From Pseudomonadota bacterium (GTDB taxonomy: Bacteria; Pseudomonadota; Alphaproteobacteria; Sphingomonadales; Sphingomonadaceae), in the NCBI GenBank assembly GCA_023433445.1, contig JAEZCS010000209.1, positions 1 through 7,034 of the forward strand: a DNA stretch of 7,034 bases. Direction: 5' to 3'. Of this stretch, positions 5,532 through 7,034 are shown in pieces. The notes beneath the pieces were generated by a model, which had not been told where the DNA came from, did not search any database, and saw nothing but the letters and a program-made list of their open reading frames with translations. The position numbers were made by a program, and so were the translations under genes. The first letter of the stretch is position 1, and each line of letters begins with the position of its first letter.

Positions 5532-6253
5532 GATTGGCTTCGAAAGGCACGGAATTACGCCATTGTGAAAGGTCGGCAGTGTCCGGAACGGACCAATTGA
5601 AAGCAAGTCACTTCGCTCGGATTCGATCTGTTGATATATGGCGCCTTCGGTGCTCCCGCAGTTCAACTGGAGCCGTCCCGCAGGTATAGCCCGCGCTGGA
5701 AATCGCGGAACGTCGAACGGATTTCGGCGACCGATCCCAACTCGCGCACAGCATCGGCAGGCGAGCCATATTTCAGCTGGAGCAGTTCCGGCAGCTTGTC
5801 CGGGTCCAGTTCGCTTTCGCCGACCAGCACATATTGGCCCAGCACGAAGTCGAGAAACTCCTGCTGGCGCGGCTGGTAGTGGGACAGGATTGCATCGCGC
5901 CGTTCGCCCGCCCGTTCGGCTCGCCTCTTGGGCGCGCGCGTGAACGCGATATAGGCCAGCACGTCGAACAGATCGCTGTCCTGTGCATCGGTGGCGGTGC
6001 GGATCGCTTCCAGCTGCTCCCCAGCGAAGCCGCGTTCGGCAAGGCCGTCGATCAGCTTGCGGCGCGTTTCCGGCTCGCTCCAGATTTGACGCAGCTCGTC
6101 TTCGTCCTTGAACAGTTCGGGCAGTTTGCCAAACAGTGTTTCGATGAACTGTTGCGCGGAAATGGGCTTGCCGTCTTCGCTCCAGAACGTGGTCGCGCTG
6201 ATATGCTGAAAAGTGCGCTCTTTCCCATCGGCAAGCTTGATCACCAGTTTCTG

Positions 6254-6346
6254 CTTCGGCGGATCAGGTTCGTCGGGTGGCTCGGGCGGATCAGCCGGAT
6301 CGCCGGGGTCGGGGCGTGGAGGTTTCGGCGGCTCGGGTTCCATCGG
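6254..6346 (-). other. Proline/acid-rich linker in HsdR
   Basis: About 31 residues (136-166 counted from ATG 6751) consist mostly of Pro, Asp and Glu, with PEPP and DPP units repeated. They lie between the helicase module and the C-terminal domain, and are probably an extended, flexible spacer. Confidence 0.7.
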
Positions 6347-6766
6347 CTCGCCGTCCCATTCGGGATCGTTGAAGTGCTCATAGGCCTTCACAAAATCATA
6401 GATCGTGAAATAGTCCTTGCCGTCGAATAGCCGGGTGCCGCGGCCGATGATCTGCTTGAACTCGATCATCGAATTGATCGGCCGCATCAGCACGATGTTG
6501 TGCACGTTGCGCGCATCGACACCGGTCGAGAGCTTCTGCGACGTCGTCAGGATGGTCGGGATCGTCTTCTCGTTGTCCTGGAAGGTCCGCAGCCAGGTGT
6601 CGCCGATCGCGCCATCCTCGGCCGTAACCCGCACGCAATAGTTCGGGTCGCTGGACTTCTTCCTCTGGTTGATGAGGTCGCGCACCAGAGCCGCGTGGCC
6701 CTGCGTAGCGCAGAACACCAGCGTCTTCTCGCGCTGTTCGTTCTGGTCCATGAACTTCTTGACGCG

Positions 6767-6769
6767 TTA
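6767..6769 (-). other. In-frame TAA interrupting hsdR
   Basis: On the minus strand the frame reads EQRER, then TAA, then RVKKFMDQNEQREKTLVFC. Relatives, as I recall, have a charged residue such as Lys or Glu at this point, so one base change (AAA or GAA to TAA) would explain it. There is no shift of frame. The stop separates helicase motif III from motifs IV-VI. Confidence 0.9.
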
Positions 6770-7034
6770 GCGTTCCCGCTGTTCGATTTCGATGGTGCGG
6801 TTGAATTGCGGCTCCTTGTAGCGCTTACCTTCCTCGATCTCGCCTTCGACGATCTTGTCGTCGGGCGTCCATATGTAGTCGTCCAGCGTGGTGGCGATCT
6901 GCTTCACCTTGAACGGTGTCAGGAAGCCGTCGTTGATGCCGTCCTTGAGCGAATAGGTGTACACCGGCTCGCCGAAATACTTGTAGGTGTCGACATTGTC
7001 GCGCCGCTTCGGCGTCGCCGTCAGGCCGAGCTGC

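Larger units (their letters stand above)
5179..5662. other. 484-bp intergenic region between convergent regA and hsdR; no convincing gene
   Basis: No RNA gene or recognisable protein was found on either strand. The region is visibly richer in A and T than the flanking genes. Just after regA a weak stem (GCGGT 5195-5199 with ACCGC 5207-5211) is followed by A6 rather than T's, so it is not a good terminator for regA. A 5-bp stem with a GAA loop lies at 5581-5593. The region also contains two ATACCCCCA copies (5267-5288), an imperfect 20-bp direct repeat (5251-5270 and 5399-5418) and two TCARATTTGACT copies (5490-5531). It may be the edge of an acquired segment bearing the restriction gene, but no integrase or tRNA is visible to prove this. 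Confidence 0.6.
5663..7034 (-). pseudogene. hsdR: Type I restriction enzyme R subunit (EcoEI-like), 3' part, interrupted by an in-frame stop
   Basis: HsdR is the ATP-driven translocase and nuclease subunit of type I restriction systems. The window shows its C-terminal part, cut by the right edge. First come 88 codons in one open frame, starting near helicase motif III (LTATPKR, 7004-7024). Then come TAA at 6767-6769 and 367 more codons in the same frame. Downstream of the stop are motif IV (KTLVFCAT, 6704-6727), a motif V-like stretch (LTTSQKLSTGVDA), motif VI (QIIGRGTR, 6431-6454), a proline-rich linker (6254-6346), and the EcoEI-type C-terminal domain (FLDFVLGQYVLVGESELDPD, then LKYGS and RELGS). 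The family match on both sides of the stop shows one former gene. It could be a true nonsense mutation, a sequencing error, or two polypeptides: ATG 6751 restarts 15 nt after the stop. The nuclease and Walker A regions, and hsdM/hsdS, would lie beyond the window. Confidence 0.85.

Noticed and set aside
5289..5600. 103-codon plus-strand frame in the intergenic region
   Set aside because: No recognisable motif, no clear Shine-Dalgarno sequence, uneven composition, and it runs through the repeats. Too weak to call.
6111..6153. 8-bp inverted repeat AACAGTTC/GAACTGTT in hsdR
   Set aside because: Arms are 27 nt apart within coding sequence and not near a gene boundary; probably chance.

Overview
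The window is GC-rich, tightly packed bacterial DNA. It most likely comes from an alphaproteobacterium, and I would guess a sphingomonad. The reasons are a bo3-type quinol oxidase operon followed by a SURF1 gene and a RegB/RegA (PrrB/PrrA, ActS/ActR) redox two-component pair. The genus is inference.

Positions 3-5178 (+ strand) hold the 3' part of one operon: cyoB (5' end cut off by the window edge), cyoC, cyoD, surf1, regB-like kinase, regA-like regulator. The genes are 6 nt apart or overlap. Three successive junctions are 4-nt stop/start overlaps that use ATG, then GTG, then TTG starts; the last junction is an 11-nt overlap with a strong Shine-Dalgarno sequence. CyoB carries the copper, haem and proton-channel residues expected of a true haem-copper ubiquinol oxidase. 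The kinase carries the GGxxNPF ubiquinone motif and the cysteine near the dimerisation helix known from RegB. The operon therefore seems to encode an oxidase that burns ubiquinol, its assembly factor, and a sensor of the same quinone pool with its regulator.

Inverted repeats lie just inside the coding starts of the four downstream coupled genes: a perfect 22-bp palindrome in cyoD, a terminator-like 10-bp stem in surf1, and smaller stems in regB and regA. They are the most unexpected structural signal here and may set expression ratios along the operon.

Positions 5179-5662 hold no convincing gene. This visibly AT-richer stretch has short repeats (two ATACCCCCA copies, an imperfect 20-bp direct repeat, and two TCARATTTGACT copies). 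It could be the edge of an acquired segment.

Positions 5663-7034 (- strand) hold the 3' part of a type I restriction endonuclease R subunit (hsdR, EcoEI-like), converging on the oxidase operon. Its reading frame is broken by an in-frame TAA at 6767-6769, in the middle of the helicase module, so the gene looks like a pseudogene or a split gene. Its 5' end, and any hsdM/hsdS partners, are outside the window.

I did not find a clearly new system. The best leads are the start-proximal hairpins, the quinone-sensing feedback arrangement, and the broken restriction subunit next to a possible island boundary.
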